A DNA stretch of 64,000 bases, taken from positions 1 through 64,000 of the forward strand of contig NZ_AQRA01000013.1 of the NCBI RefSeq assembly GCF_000626715.1, in the 5' to 3' direction. Below the pieces are notes generated by a model. That model was not told the origin of the DNA, did no database searches, and was given only the letters and a program-made list of their open reading frames with translations. The stretch is from Aquimarina atlantica (GTDB lineage Bacteria; Bacteroidota; Bacteroidia; Flavobacteriales; Flavobacteriaceae). Position 1 is the stretch's first letter. Each line of letters begins with the position of its first letter. Below, piece after piece: positions 9,405-17,944 of this stretch. The position numbers were made by a program, and so were the translations under genes.

Positions 9405-10850
9405 ATGGAGAAGATTATTGACGAAAGCATACAGGGACAGCCACTTGCTCTTGATCAGAACAAAGAAAATAAACGTAAGCTTTTTATAGAAAGTTACGGT
9501 TGCCAGATGAATTTTAGTGATAGTGAAATTGTTGCTTCCATTCTGGCCAAAGAAGGTTTTAACACTACACAGCATCTCGAAGATGCTGATTTGGTATTGG
9601 TAAACACTTGTTCTATTAGAGAAAAAGCCGAACAAACAGTTAGAAAAAGACTAGAAAAATATAATGCTGTAAAAAGAATCAATCCAGGAATGAAAGTTGG
9701 AGTTCTCGGGTGTATGGCAGAACGCCTGAAAAGTAAATTCCTTGAAGAAGAAAAAATAGTCGATCTTGTTGTTGGGCCAGATGCCTATAAAGACCTCCCT
9801 AATCTTATCGAAGAAGTAGACGCAGGTCGTAATGCGGTTAATGTTGTCCTTTCTAAAGAAGAAACTTATGGCGATATAGCACCTGTTCGCTTGCAAAGTA
9901 ATGGAGTTTCTGCTTTTGTATCTATTACTCGCGGTTGCGACAATATGTGTACGTTTTGTGTAGTACCATTTACCAGAGGTAGAGAACGCAGTCGCGATCC
10001 CCAAAGCATCTTAACAGAAATCGATGATCTGGTATCGCGAAATTTTAAAGAAATCACTCTACTGGGACAAAATGTAGATAGTTATTTATGGTATGGTGGT
10101 GGCCTGAAAAAAGATTTTCAAAAAGCTAGTGATTTTCAAAAAGCGACAGCGGTAAATTTTGCTAAACTCCTGGACATGACAGCCCAGAGACATCCAAAAT
10201 TGCGTATTCGCTTTTCTACATCTAATCCTCAGGATATGACATTAGATGTTATAGAAATTATGGCAAAACACAAAAACATATGCAAACACATACATCTGCC
10301 TATACAAAGTGGAAGTGATCGCATACTCAAGGAAATGAACCGCCTGCATACCCGACAAGAATACATGGATTTGATTGATAATATTAAACAAATAATCCCG
10401 GATTGTGCAATTACTCAGGATATGATTATTGGTTTTCCTACAGAAACAGAAGAAGATCATCAAGATACATTATCTCTATTAGAATATGTAAAATATGAGC
10501 ACGGGTATATGTATGCTTATTCTGAAAGACCCGGAACACTTGCCGAACGTAAATTAGAAGATGATGTTCCTGAAGATGTAAAAAAGCGAAGACTCGCAGA
10601 AGTTATTGCTTTACAACGAACACACTGTGCCTATAGGCATCAAAGTTATATCGGACAAACTTTTGAAGTATTAATTGAAAAAGAATCTAAAAAATCTGAT
10701 CAACATTGGAGTGGGAGAACTACAAAAAATATTGTAGCTATATTCCCAAAAGGAAAATATCAAATTGGAGATTTTGTAATGGTTCGTATCGATGAGTGTA
10801 CCAGTGCAACTTTACTTGGTGAGGCAATTGGATATTCTGATAATAATTAA
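9405..10850 (+). CDS. miaB: tRNA-2-methylthio-N6-dimethylallyladenosine synthase MiaB
   Basis: MiaB is a radical SAM methylthiotransferase that converts i6A37 to ms2i6A37 in tRNAs reading UNN codons. The 481-aa protein has the N-terminal UPF0004 domain with the auxiliary-cluster cysteines Cys33, Cys69 and Cys103. The radical SAM motif CDNMCTFC gives Cys178, Cys182 and Cys185, and a C-terminal TRAM domain follows. The ATG at 9405 was chosen over an upstream in-frame TTG at 9387 because it fits the promoter and the family N-terminus. It is followed by the sigma-54-type activator 47 bp downstream. Confidence 0.96.
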   Translation: MEKIIDESIQGQPLALDQNKENKRKLFIESYGCQMNFSDSEIVASILAKEGFNTTQHLEDADLVLVNTCSIREKAEQTVRKRLEKYNAVKRINPGMKVGVLGCMAERLKSKFLEEEKIVDLVVGPDAYKDLPNLIEEVDAGRNAVNVVLSKEETYGDIAPVRLQSNGVSAFVSITRGCDNMCTFCVVPFTRGRERSRDPQSILTEIDDLVSRNFKEITLLGQNVDSYLWYGGGLKKDFQKASDFQKATAVNFAKLLDMTAQRHPKLRIRFSTSNPQDMTLDVIEIMAKHKNICKHIHLPIQSGSDRILKEMNRLHTRQEYMDLIDNIKQIIPDCAITQDMIIGFPTETEEDHQDTLSLLEYVKYEHGYMYAYSERPGTLAERKLEDDVPEDVKKRRLAEVIALQRTHCAYRHQSYIGQTFEVLIEKESKKSDQHWSGRTTKNIVAIFPKGKYQIGDFVMVRIDECTSATLLGEAIGYSDNN

Positions 10851-10897
10851 CCATGACTTTATAGACACGCATTAAAACAAAAAAACAAACTCCATAA

Positions 10898-12163
10898 ATG
10901 GAATCAATTCAAGCCATAAAACAACGATTCGGAATCATAGGAAACGATCCTAAATTAAACCGTGCTGTGGAAAAAGCGATCCAGGTAGCTCCTACCGATA
11001 TTTCGGTTTTAGTGACCGGAGAAAGTGGTGTAGGTAAAGAAAGTATTCCTAAAATTATACACTCTCTGTCTCACCGTAAACACGGTAAGTACATTGCCGT
11101 AAACTGCGGAGCAATACCAGAAGGCACAATAGACAGTGAGCTTTTTGGTCACGAAAAAGGAGCTTTTACAGGAGCGACACAAACCCGAAATGGTTATTTT
11201 GAAGTAGCCGATGGCGGAACGATATTTCTAGATGAAGTAGGAGAATTACCCCTCACCACACAAGTACGCTTATTAAGAGTATTAGAAAATGGCGAATTTA
11301 TTAAAGTAGGATCATCAAAAGTTCAGAAAACAGATGTTCGTATTGTAGCAGCTACCAATGTTAATATGTTTGATGCAATTAAGAAAGGTAAATTTAGAGA
11401 AGATCTTTACTATCGTCTTAGTACAGTAGAAATTCTTTTACCTCCGCTTAGAGATCGTAAAGAAGATATTCATTTACTATTCAGAAAATTCGCTTCTGAC
11501 TTTGCAACCAAATATAAGATGCCTACAATTCGACTAAGTGAGGATGCAGTTACCTTATTAGAAAAATACCACTGGAGTGGTAATATCAGACAATTGCGCA
11601 ACATTGCAGAGCAAATTTCAGTCCTTGAACAAAACAGAACGATAGCCGGAACCACTTTACATGGATATCTACCTAATATCGGAAGTAATTTACCCGCAGT
11701 GATTTCTGCAGATAAAAAAGAAAGTGATTTCAGTAACGAAAGAGAAATATTGTACAAAGTGCTTTTTGATATGAAAAGTGATCTTAATGATCTTAAAAAA
11801 CTAACCATGGAGCTAATGCAAAGTGGAAACACACAACAAGTACAAAAAGATAATGAAAGGTTAATTCAAAAAATTTATCAGGAGAAAGAAGAAGAAATGC
11901 ATTTTGAAGAACCTCCAAGACCTGCAACAACCTCTGAAGTGCTCGAAATACCACCTCAGATTGCAATCCCACAGCAAGAAGATGACAAGTATCATTTTGC
12001 CGAAGAAATTGAAGAAGAAGAAACATTATCACTACATGATAAAGAACTAGAATTGATTAAAAAATCCCTAGAACGTCATAGAGGTAAACGTAAAGCAGCA
12101 GCAGAAGAATTAGGAATTAGTGAGCGCACCTTGTACAGAAAAATAAAACAATACGATTTATAA
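10898..12163 (+). CDS. Sigma-54-interacting transcriptional activator (AAA+/Fis type, no receiver domain)
   Basis: An AAA+ bacterial enhancer-binding protein of 421 aa. It begins directly with the AAA+ domain: Walker A GESGVGKE (41-48), GAFTGA loop for sigma-54 contact (88-93) and Walker B GGTIFLDE (106-113). An acidic linker precedes a C-terminal Fis-type helix-turn-helix (about 383-421). There is no N-terminal receiver, GAF or PAS domain, so activity is probably set by expression or partner binding. It lies 5 bp before the lptE-like gene and is probably co-transcribed with it. Its targets cannot be told from this window. Confidence 0.92.
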   Translation: MESIQAIKQRFGIIGNDPKLNRAVEKAIQVAPTDISVLVTGESGVGKESIPKIIHSLSHRKHGKYIAVNCGAIPEGTIDSELFGHEKGAFTGATQTRNGYFEVADGGTIFLDEVGELPLTTQVRLLRVLENGEFIKVGSSKVQKTDVRIVAATNVNMFDAIKKGKFREDLYYRLSTVEILLPPLRDRKEDIHLLFRKFASDFATKYKMPTIRLSEDAVTLLEKYHWSGNIRQLRNIAEQISVLEQNRTIAGTTLHGYLPNIGSNLPAVISADKKESDFSNEREILYKVLFDMKSDLNDLKKLTMELMQSGNTQQVQKDNERLIQKIYQEKEEEMHFEEPPRPATTSEVLEIPPQIAIPQQEDDKYHFAEEIEEEETLSLHDKELELIKKSLERHRGKRKAAAEELGISERTLYRKIKQYDL

Positions 12164-12168
12164 CATTG

Positions 12169-12675
12169 ATGAGAAAATTAAAATACATAGCAGCAACACT
12201 AATTGTAATGGTCTTGTTTCAAGGATGCGGAGCATATTCCTTTACCGGAACAAATATTTCTCCAGACACAAAAACATTTCAAGTTAATTTTTTTCAAAAC
12301 CAATCTCCGAGGATTTTTCCTGGGGCCGATCAGACCTTTACGAATCAGTTACAAGATTTAATTCTTAATCAAACTAACCTTAGCTTATCTACTTCTGGGG
12401 GAGATATCGTTTACGAAGGAGAAATCGTACAGGATTATGTTTCCCCAAATACAGCAACATCAAACATAACAGCTGCCCAGAATCGGTTAACGATAGCGAT
12501 AAATATGAGGTTTTATGACACAAAAGACCCCACCCAAGATCTAGAACAACGTTTTTCTTTTTTCTTTGATTATCCCGCTTCTTCATCAGAAAATACAATA
12601 AGAGATCAGGCTTTGGATGTAATCTTTGAGAGAATCACACAAGATATGTTTAATGCTACACTGGCCAGATGGTAA
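12169..12675 (+). CDS. lptE: LPS assembly lipoprotein LptE
   Basis: A 168-aa lipoprotein with a lipobox ending at Cys20 (LFQGCGAYSF). The GAYSFTG start and the alternating beta-strand pattern afterwards match the LptE family of Bacteroidota. LptE plugs the LptD barrel that inserts lipopolysaccharide into the outer membrane. I chose the ATG at 12169 over the adjacent TTG at 12166. It follows the AAA+ activator closely and precedes a TPR-like gene and secG, a neighbourhood common in this phylum. A separate lptC lies near 29 kb. Confidence 0.85.
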   Translation: MRKLKYIAATLIVMVLFQGCGAYSFTGTNISPDTKTFQVNFFQNQSPRIFPGADQTFTNQLQDLILNQTNLSLSTSGGDIVYEGEIVQDYVSPNTATSNITAAQNRLTIAINMRFYDTKDPTQDLEQRFSFFFDYPASSSENTIRDQALDVIFERITQDMFNATLARW

Positions 12676-12730
12676 AAACAATCCTAAGCTCTATCAAAGA
12701 GTTGAATAATAAATATATAATTAGTACTAA

Positions 12731-13687
12731 TTGAATATTAAAGAGTTTTCATATTTGCTTCAAAATCCTGCCCAGCTTAATAAGGAGCAGGCAAAATCCC
12801 TTGAAAAAATCACAAGGACATTTCCTTATTTTCAGTCGGCAAGAGCATTGGTATTAAAATCTTTAAAAGATCAGGAAAGTTTTAGATACAACCAGGAATT
12901 AAAGACCACTGCAGCATACACTACAGATCGTAGTGTATTGTTTGATTTTATCACCTCTGATCTTTTTAAAGAAAATAACACTTCAGAAGACGTAAAAAAG
13001 AAACATAAGTCTGATATAACAGTTATCGATCCAGAAGAGATTAAAACACTCCCTAGAATAGCTATGGATGATGCTGTAAGAATGAAAATGAAAGAAGCAG
13101 AGAGTGTTCTGGATCCTAAATTATTTTCTGAAAGAAAAGAAAACAGTACTCTTAAACAAATAGAAATTGCGAAATCTGCAATTCCTGATACAACAGAAAA
13201 AGATCAATCAAAAAATATTCAAGACAAAAACAAAACTCCAGAAGAAACCTTACAAATTAACAAACCTCTGGATTTTAATAAAAAAGAAACACATTCTTTT
13301 GCAGAGTGGTTAAAACTAACCTCTTTACATCCAATAGACAGGGATTCTGATCAGGAAACCAAAGCTTCGATTCCTGAAATTAAAGAACAAAAATCTGTTA
13401 AACCCTTAGATCAAAAACATAAATTCGATTTGATAGATGAGTTTATCGCTAATAATCCCAAGATACAACCCGCTGCCAAGAATACTCCTGCGCGTAATCT
13501 AGCTAAGGAAAACCTGGTTCCTTCAGACGAATTAATGACAGAAACTTTGGCCAGAGTATATTTGGTTCAAAAAAACTATAAAAAAGCAATTCAGGCTTAT
13601 AACATATTAATTTTGAAAAATCCCGAAAAAAGTGGTTTCTTTGCAGACCAAATTCGAGCGATAAAAAAATTACAAGAAAATAAATAA
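12731..13687 (+). CDS. Conserved hypothetical protein with a C-terminal TPR-like helix pair
   Basis: The 318-aa protein reads as cytoplasmic, with no signal peptide. The N-terminus (EFSYLLQNPAQLNKEQAKSL) is helical. The middle is long, charged, lysine-rich and probably disordered, with a conserved-looking HSFAEWLKL patch. The last 50 residues (ARVYLVQKNYKKAIQAYNIL) look like a tetratricopeptide repeat. The only reasonable start is a TTG at 12731. It sits between lptE and secG (7 bp to secG), so it probably belongs to the same envelope-related operon. No catalytic motif was seen. Confidence 0.75.
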   Translation: MNIKEFSYLLQNPAQLNKEQAKSLEKITRTFPYFQSARALVLKSLKDQESFRYNQELKTTAAYTTDRSVLFDFITSDLFKENNTSEDVKKKHKSDITVIDPEEIKTLPRIAMDDAVRMKMKEAESVLDPKLFSERKENSTLKQIEIAKSAIPDTTEKDQSKNIQDKNKTPEETLQINKPLDFNKKETHSFAEWLKLTSLHPIDRDSDQETKASIPEIKEQKSVKPLDQKHKFDLIDEFIANNPKIQPAAKNTPARNLAKENLVPSDELMTETLARVYLVQKNYKKAIQAYNILILKNPEKSGFFADQIRAIKKLQENK

Positions 13688-13694
13688 CAATATA

Positions 13695-14024
13695 ATGACA
13701 ACGTTTTCAATATTCTTAATCCTAATCGTTATCGTATCTTTTTTACTCGTAGTAGTAATTATGGTACAGAACCCTAAAGGAGGTGGATTATCTTCTTCTT
13801 TTGGCGGTGGCGGAACACAACAACTAGGTGGCGTAAAAAAAACTACAGATTTCTTAGACAAGAGTACCTGGACTTTAGCCACACTATTATTGGTATTAAT
13901 CCTACTATCTAATATAGATTTAATGGGTGGAAGCTCTATTCCCGAATCAAAAGTTAATACCGAGGATGTTCAGATAGAAACTCCTGTAACTCCTCCGGCA
14001 ACAGAAAATGGTGACAAAGAATAA
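13695..14024 (+). CDS. secG: Preprotein translocase subunit SecG
   Basis: SecG is the small accessory subunit of the SecYEG channel. The 109-aa protein has two transmembrane helices (about 2-22 and 55-75). The family loop VQNPKGGGLSSSFGGG lies between them, followed by a short polar tail. It ends the lptE transcript, and a strong terminator follows at 14052-14085. Confidence 0.95.
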   Translation: MTTFSIFLILIVIVSFLLVVVIMVQNPKGGGLSSSFGGGGTQQLGGVKKTTDFLDKSTWTLATLLLVLILLSNIDLMGGSSIPESKVNTEDVQIETPVTPPATENGDKE

Positions 14025-14051
14025 CATCTTTTTTTTAAAAAAACAACAACA

Positions 14052-14085
14052 AAAATGTCGACTTGTCATATAGTCGGCATTTTTT
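14052..14085 (+). terminator. Terminator after secG
   Basis: An 11-bp stem (AAATGTCGACT paired with AGTCGGCATTT, one G-U pair) is followed by T-rich sequence, just downstream of secG and before the groES promoter. Confidence 0.85.
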
Positions 14086-14092
14086 GTTTCAA

Positions 14093-14124
14093 TTTGTCAG
14101 TATCGCCCCACTGGCATAATTTCT
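14093..14124 (+). promoter_or_regulatory. groESL promoter region with an inverted repeat between -33 and -7
   Basis: TTTG (14093-14096) is followed after 20 bp by TAATTTCT (14117-14124), a loose match to the Bacteroidota -7 element. Most of the spacer is an imperfect inverted repeat, TGTCAGT-N8-ACTGGCA (14095-14116), with one mismatch. The position suggests a repressor site. The CIRCE element recognised by HrcA is absent. The assignment is inferred from geometry only. Confidence 0.4.
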
Positions 14125-14182
14125 GAAATAAGAAGCATCGAAGATTTCATTTTAATTTTAACAAAAAAAATAACAAATCATA

Positions 14183-14458
14183 ATGGGAGTAAACATCAAA
14201 CCTCTTTCAGACCGTGTGGTTGTAGAGCCACTTCCTGCAGAGACGCAAACAGCATCAGGATTATTTATTCCTGACTCAGCCCAGGAAAAACAACAAAAAG
14301 GTAAAGTAGCTGCTGTAGGTAGCGGTAAAAAAGATCACGATATGACTGTTAAAGTTGGTGATACCGTACTTTATGGTAAATATGCTGGTACCGAATTAAA
14401 ATTAGATGGAAAGGATTATTTAATCATGCGCGAGGATGATATCCTTGCTATCGTATAA
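14183..14458 (+). CDS. groS: Co-chaperonin GroES
   Basis: The 91-aa GroES subunit forms the heptameric lid of the GroEL chamber. It starts MGVNIKPLSDRVVVEPLPAE, contains the mobile-loop region TASGLFIPDSAQEKQQKGKV, and ends with DDILAIV. Length and motifs are standard. It is followed by groEL after 118 bp on the same strand and preceded by a candidate regulated promoter. Confidence 0.98.
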   Translation: MGVNIKPLSDRVVVEPLPAETQTASGLFIPDSAQEKQQKGKVAAVGSGKKDHDMTVKVGDTVLYGKYAGTELKLDGKDYLIMREDDILAIV

Positions 14459-14576
14459 GAAGTATCAATTTAAAAATCACAAAAACAAATCCACTACTTT
14501 ATTCAATACATCCCACGAAAATATTCTGGAAGTTTTGAATGTTGAGATTTGGATTTAATTTTTCAAAAAATTAATT

Positions 14577-16214
14577 ATGGCAAAAGACATAAAATTTGAC
14601 ATAGAAGCACGTGATGGTATCAAGCGTGGTGTAGATGCATTAGCCAATGCGGTAAAAGTAACTTTAGGACCTAAAGGTCGTAATGTAATTATAAGTAAAT
14701 CTTTTGGAGCTCCTACAGTAACCAAAGATGGTGTTTCTGTAGCTAAAGAAGTAGAACTTGAGGATGCTCTTGAGAATATGGGAGCACAAATGGTAAAAGA
14801 AGTAGCTTCTAAAACCAATGACCTTGCAGGAGATGGTACCACTACCGCAACTGTATTAGCCCAGGCTATCGTAAAAGAAGGACTTAAAAATGTAGCTGCT
14901 GGTGCAAATCCAATGGATCTTAAGCGCGGTATCGATAAAGCTGTAAAAGCAATCACAGAAGACCTTGCAAAACAAACAAAAGAAGTAGGTGACTCTTCTG
15001 ACAAAATCAAACAGGTAGCAGCTATTTCTGCTAACAATGATGAAACTATCGGAGATCTTATCGCCAAAGCTTTTGAAAAAGTTGGTAAAGAAGGTGTAAT
15101 CACAGTAGAAGAAGCAAAAGGAACAGATACCACTGTAGATATTGTAGAAGGAATGCAGTTTGACAGAGGATACCTTTCTCCATACTTTGTGACTAACAGC
15201 GAAAAAATGACAGCTGATCTGGAAACACCATATATCTTACTTTATGACAAGAAGATTTCTGCTATGAAAGATCTGCTCCCGGTTTTAGAGCCTGTTGCTC
15301 AAACTGGAAAACCTCTTTTAATTATCGCAGAAGACGTAGATGGAGAAGCATTAGCAACACTTGTAGTAAACAAACTACGTGGAGCCCTAAAAATTGCGGC
15401 TGTAAAAGCTCCTGGTTTTGGAGACAGACGTAAAGCAATGCTAGAGGATATTGCCATTCTAACAGGAGGTACTGTGATTTCTGAAGAGCGTGGTTTTACA
15501 TTAGAAAACACTACTATTGAGCACTTAGGTACTGCTGAAAAAGTAGCTATCGACAAAGATAATACTACTGTAGTTAATGGTGCTGGCGGAGAAGATTTAA
15601 TCAAAAACAGAGTAAATCAAATCAAAGCACAAATAGAAACTACTACTTCTGATTATGACAAAGAAAAACTACAGGAGCGTTTAGCAAAATTAGCCGGCGG
15701 TGTTGCTGTGCTATACGTAGGTGCTGCTTCTGAAGTAGAGATGAAAGAAAAGAAAGATCGTGTAGATGATGCACTTCATGCTACTCGTGCTGCTGTAGAA
15801 GAAGGTATTGTTGCTGGTGGTGGTGTTGCACTGGTAAGAGCTAAATCTGTATTAGATAAAGTAAAAACCGAGAATGCTGATGAAGCTACGGGTATACAAA
15901 TCGTAAACCGTGCGGTTGAATCACCACTTAGAACGATTGTAGAGAATGCCGGAGGTGAAGGATCTGTTGTAATCTCTAAAGTTCTTGAAGGTAAAGATAA
16001 TTTTGGATATGATGCGAAATCTGAAGATTACGTAGATATGCTTAAAGCCGGAATCATCGATCCTAAAAAAGTAACACGTATAGCACTTGAAAATGCAGCT
16101 TCTGTATCTGGTATGATCCTTACTACAGAATGCGCACTAATAGACATTAAAGAGGATGCTCCTGCCGGAGGTGGAATGCCACCAATGGGCGGAGGTATGC
16201 CAGGAATGATGTAA
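14577..16214 (+). CDS. groL: Chaperonin GroEL
   Basis: The 545-aa chaperonin assembles into a 14-mer that folds proteins with ATP and GroES. The sequence shows VTLGPKGRNVIISKSFGAP near the N-terminus, the nucleotide-binding GDGTTTATVLA motif, and a C-terminal Gly-Met tail (GGMPPMGGGMPGMM). It appears to be a single standard copy. Codon use is dense and regular, as expected of a highly expressed gene. A terminator shared with the convergent regulator gene follows. Confidence 0.99.
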   Translation: MAKDIKFDIEARDGIKRGVDALANAVKVTLGPKGRNVIISKSFGAPTVTKDGVSVAKEVELEDALENMGAQMVKEVASKTNDLAGDGTTTATVLAQAIVKEGLKNVAAGANPMDLKRGIDKAVKAITEDLAKQTKEVGDSSDKIKQVAAISANNDETIGDLIAKAFEKVGKEGVITVEEAKGTDTTVDIVEGMQFDRGYLSPYFVTNSEKMTADLETPYILLYDKKISAMKDLLPVLEPVAQTGKPLLIIAEDVDGEALATLVVNKLRGALKIAAVKAPGFGDRRKAMLEDIAILTGGTVISEERGFTLENTTIEHLGTAEKVAIDKDNTTVVNGAGGEDLIKNRVNQIKAQIETTTSDYDKEKLQERLAKLAGGVAVLYVGAASEVEMKEKKDRVDDALHATRAAVEEGIVAGGGVALVRAKSVLDKVKTENADEATGIQIVNRAVESPLRTIVENAGGEGSVVISKVLEGKDNFGYDAKSEDYVDMLKAGIIDPKKVTRIALENAASVSGMILTTECALIDIKEDAPAGGGMPPMGGGMPGMM

Positions 16215-16272
16215 TTATCTGGTAATAACAAAATCAGTTAGCAAATTTGCGATATAAATTTGCTAAGAATAC

Positions 16273-16308
16273 AAAAAACCCATTTTGAAATTTCAAAATG
16301 GGTTTTTT
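16273..16308. terminator. Bidirectional terminator between groEL and the glyoxylate-shunt regulator
   Basis: A long, nearly perfect stem (AAAAAACCCATTTTGAAA and its complement) serves both convergent genes. A second inverted repeat (TTAGCAAATTT, 16238-16248 with 16256-16266) lies just upstream and may help to end groEL transcription. Confidence 0.88.
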
Positions 16309-16341
16309 AGTAGTATTTATTTTATAAGATTATGAGATAAC

Positions 16342-17823
16342 CTAGGAATATTGCTTCATAATATCTTCTACCAACTCTGCTGTCTTTTTATGTTTTTCTT
16401 TAACTAATAATTGCTTTGGAGGAGCCATCCTGGCTTCACAATCCACCAGAGAGCATGATTCACAAGTGACTCCTACTTTTTCCTTTAATATTTTCGTATC
16501 GTTAACAAAACTAATTTTTTTCTCTAAAGTAGAAGACTTCAAAAACCCAATCCCTATACTACGATAATAATCTTTCTTAAAAGGATCCTTTGTAGCCGAA
16601 GTAAACACTAGGTATTGCTGATCTGTATCTACATAATCAGAGATTTGAATATCAAATGCATACTCCAAATCCTTAGTAGCTGTACGCTGTAAAATCTTTA
16701 TAGCCATCCACCGTCTGCAGTAATGCTCATTAACCTCGTTAGCATGAGGTTGCTGCTGGTGTGTGATATGTAATTCTTTAACCAAATTAAATTTCTCTGC
16801 CCCTAATTTATGAGTAAACCGAAGAAAGAATACATTTTGCATACCAAAATCTTTTGGTAATATATTTGTAAGGCGCTGATAAAAAGATTCTGGAGAAGCA
16901 TTATACAATTTCATAATCTTATGAAAAGCTTTCTCAGAGAATCGTTTCATAGAAAACAATTCTTTAAGATGCTCTCTTAGATGAGCTCTTGGGATAATCA
17001 AAGCGCCAGCAAAGTATGACGCATAAAAATTATGCAGTACCTCTTCAAAATTATCATACTTTATCCACGAAAAGGTATAAGGTCTTTCAACAATTTCCAG
17101 GTATTGATACCCCAATTCTTTAGCGTAAATAAATGTTTTTTGAGCCTCATCTACTCGATCTGACAACAATAGTGTCTTTGTAGAAGGCACAAATACCGAC
17201 CTCAGGTTATCCAATTCTTCCTGTTTTGGGATTCCTGCAACATTGATCGTATACCCATATTCTTCTTTAAGAATATCTTCTAAATCAGCCGAAGTAATTT
17301 TTCCACTTAAATCCAACTGATATGAGTTAGCACATCGTAAAGCCTTATCCTCTAAGTCTCTAAAAAAGTTATTATGCGCTTCTTGATAAGATCGTAAAGA
17401 AGCCAGATAAAAACCTTCACGACTCATATTATAATGCTGTGCAATCTCAATAATCGTACTTATAAAGGCATTTACTTTTGATGGTGCATTAGCTATAATA
17501 TCAATTAAATCGCTTTGCTGTATACCAAACAATTCTAACGGAATTTCATCTAGTATTCCAGATTGTAAAATTTCACCAATCGGCGCCAGGTTTTTATCTA
17601 GTTTTAGAGAAACCAAATGATCATAAGGAACATCAAATGTCTCTGCAAGTTTGATAATTTTATCTGTTTTAGGATACTTTTTTCCTTTTTCTATTTCATT
17701 TAAATACGATTTAGAAAGTCCACACAACTTTGACAACCCAAAAAGAGATAAGTCCTTCTCTGTTCGTATTTGCTTGATTTTCAGACCAAAAATCAGTCTA
17801 ATATATTCTTCTGCTATTGCCAT
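16342..17823 (-). CDS. HTH/IrrE-domain transcriptional regulator of the short-chain acyl (RamB-like) family
   Basis: A transcription factor of about 493 aa from the ATG at 17823 (MAIAEEYIRLIFGLKIKQIR); in-frame upstream starts at 17841 and 17856 are possible. An XRE-type helix-turn-helix (about residues 10-65, GLSKLCGLSKSYLNEIEKGK) precedes an ImmA/IrrE-like middle domain. The C-terminal domain ends in a cysteine cluster, CESCSLVDCEARMAPP. Family members such as RamB control acetate and propionate use in Actinobacteria. It is divergent from aceBA, so it is the likely regulator of the glyoxylate shunt; that is inferred from position and family. Confidence 0.88.
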   Translation of the reverse strand: MAIAEEYIRLIFGLKIKQIRTEKDLSLFGLSKLCGLSKSYLNEIEKGKKYPKTDKIIKLAETFDVPYDHLVSLKLDKNLAPIGEILQSGILDEIPLELFGIQQSDLIDIIANAPSKVNAFISTIIEIAQHYNMSREGFYLASLRSYQEAHNNFFRDLEDKALRCANSYQLDLSGKITSADLEDILKEEYGYTINVAGIPKQEELDNLRSVFVPSTKTLLLSDRVDEAQKTFIYAKELGYQYLEIVERPYTFSWIKYDNFEEVLHNFYASYFAGALIIPRAHLREHLKELFSMKRFSEKAFHKIMKLYNASPESFYQRLTNILPKDFGMQNVFFLRFTHKLGAEKFNLVKELHITHQQQPHANEVNEHYCRRWMAIKILQRTATKDLEYAFDIQISDYVDTDQQYLVFTSATKDPFKKDYYRSIGIGFLKSSTLEKKISFVNDTKILKEKVGVTCESCSLVDCEARMAPPKQLLVKEKHKKTAELVEDIMKQYS

Positions 17824-17879
17824 AAGTTCAAAAGTAACCATTTTTGCGTAATCCACGAAAAAACAAAAAGTTCACATTT

Positions 17880-17893
17880 AGCGAACGTTCGCT
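17880..17893. promoter_or_regulatory. Perfect 14-bp palindrome in the aceB / regulator divergent region
   Basis: AGCGAACGTTCGCT (17880-17893) is a perfect palindrome in the gap between the divergent regulator and aceB. It overlaps the aceB -33 candidate (TTG 17893-17895, 20 bp before TAATATTG at 17916-17923). It is the best candidate operator for the HTH regulator acting on aceBA and on itself. Confidence 0.65.
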
Positions 17894-17944
17894 TGTTTTG
17901 TAAAAAACTTTTTTATAATATTGTTCACTCAAACGATATTAGTT

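Noticed and set aside
14093..14124. A sigma-54 promoter upstream of groES (TGGCA then CTGA)
   Set aside because: The -12 element lacks the needed GC, and a better fit is the Bacteroidota -33/-7 pair at this place.
14555..15133. Long minus-strand frame across groEL
   Set aside because: It is the opposite-strand shadow of a highly expressed gene with regular codon use.
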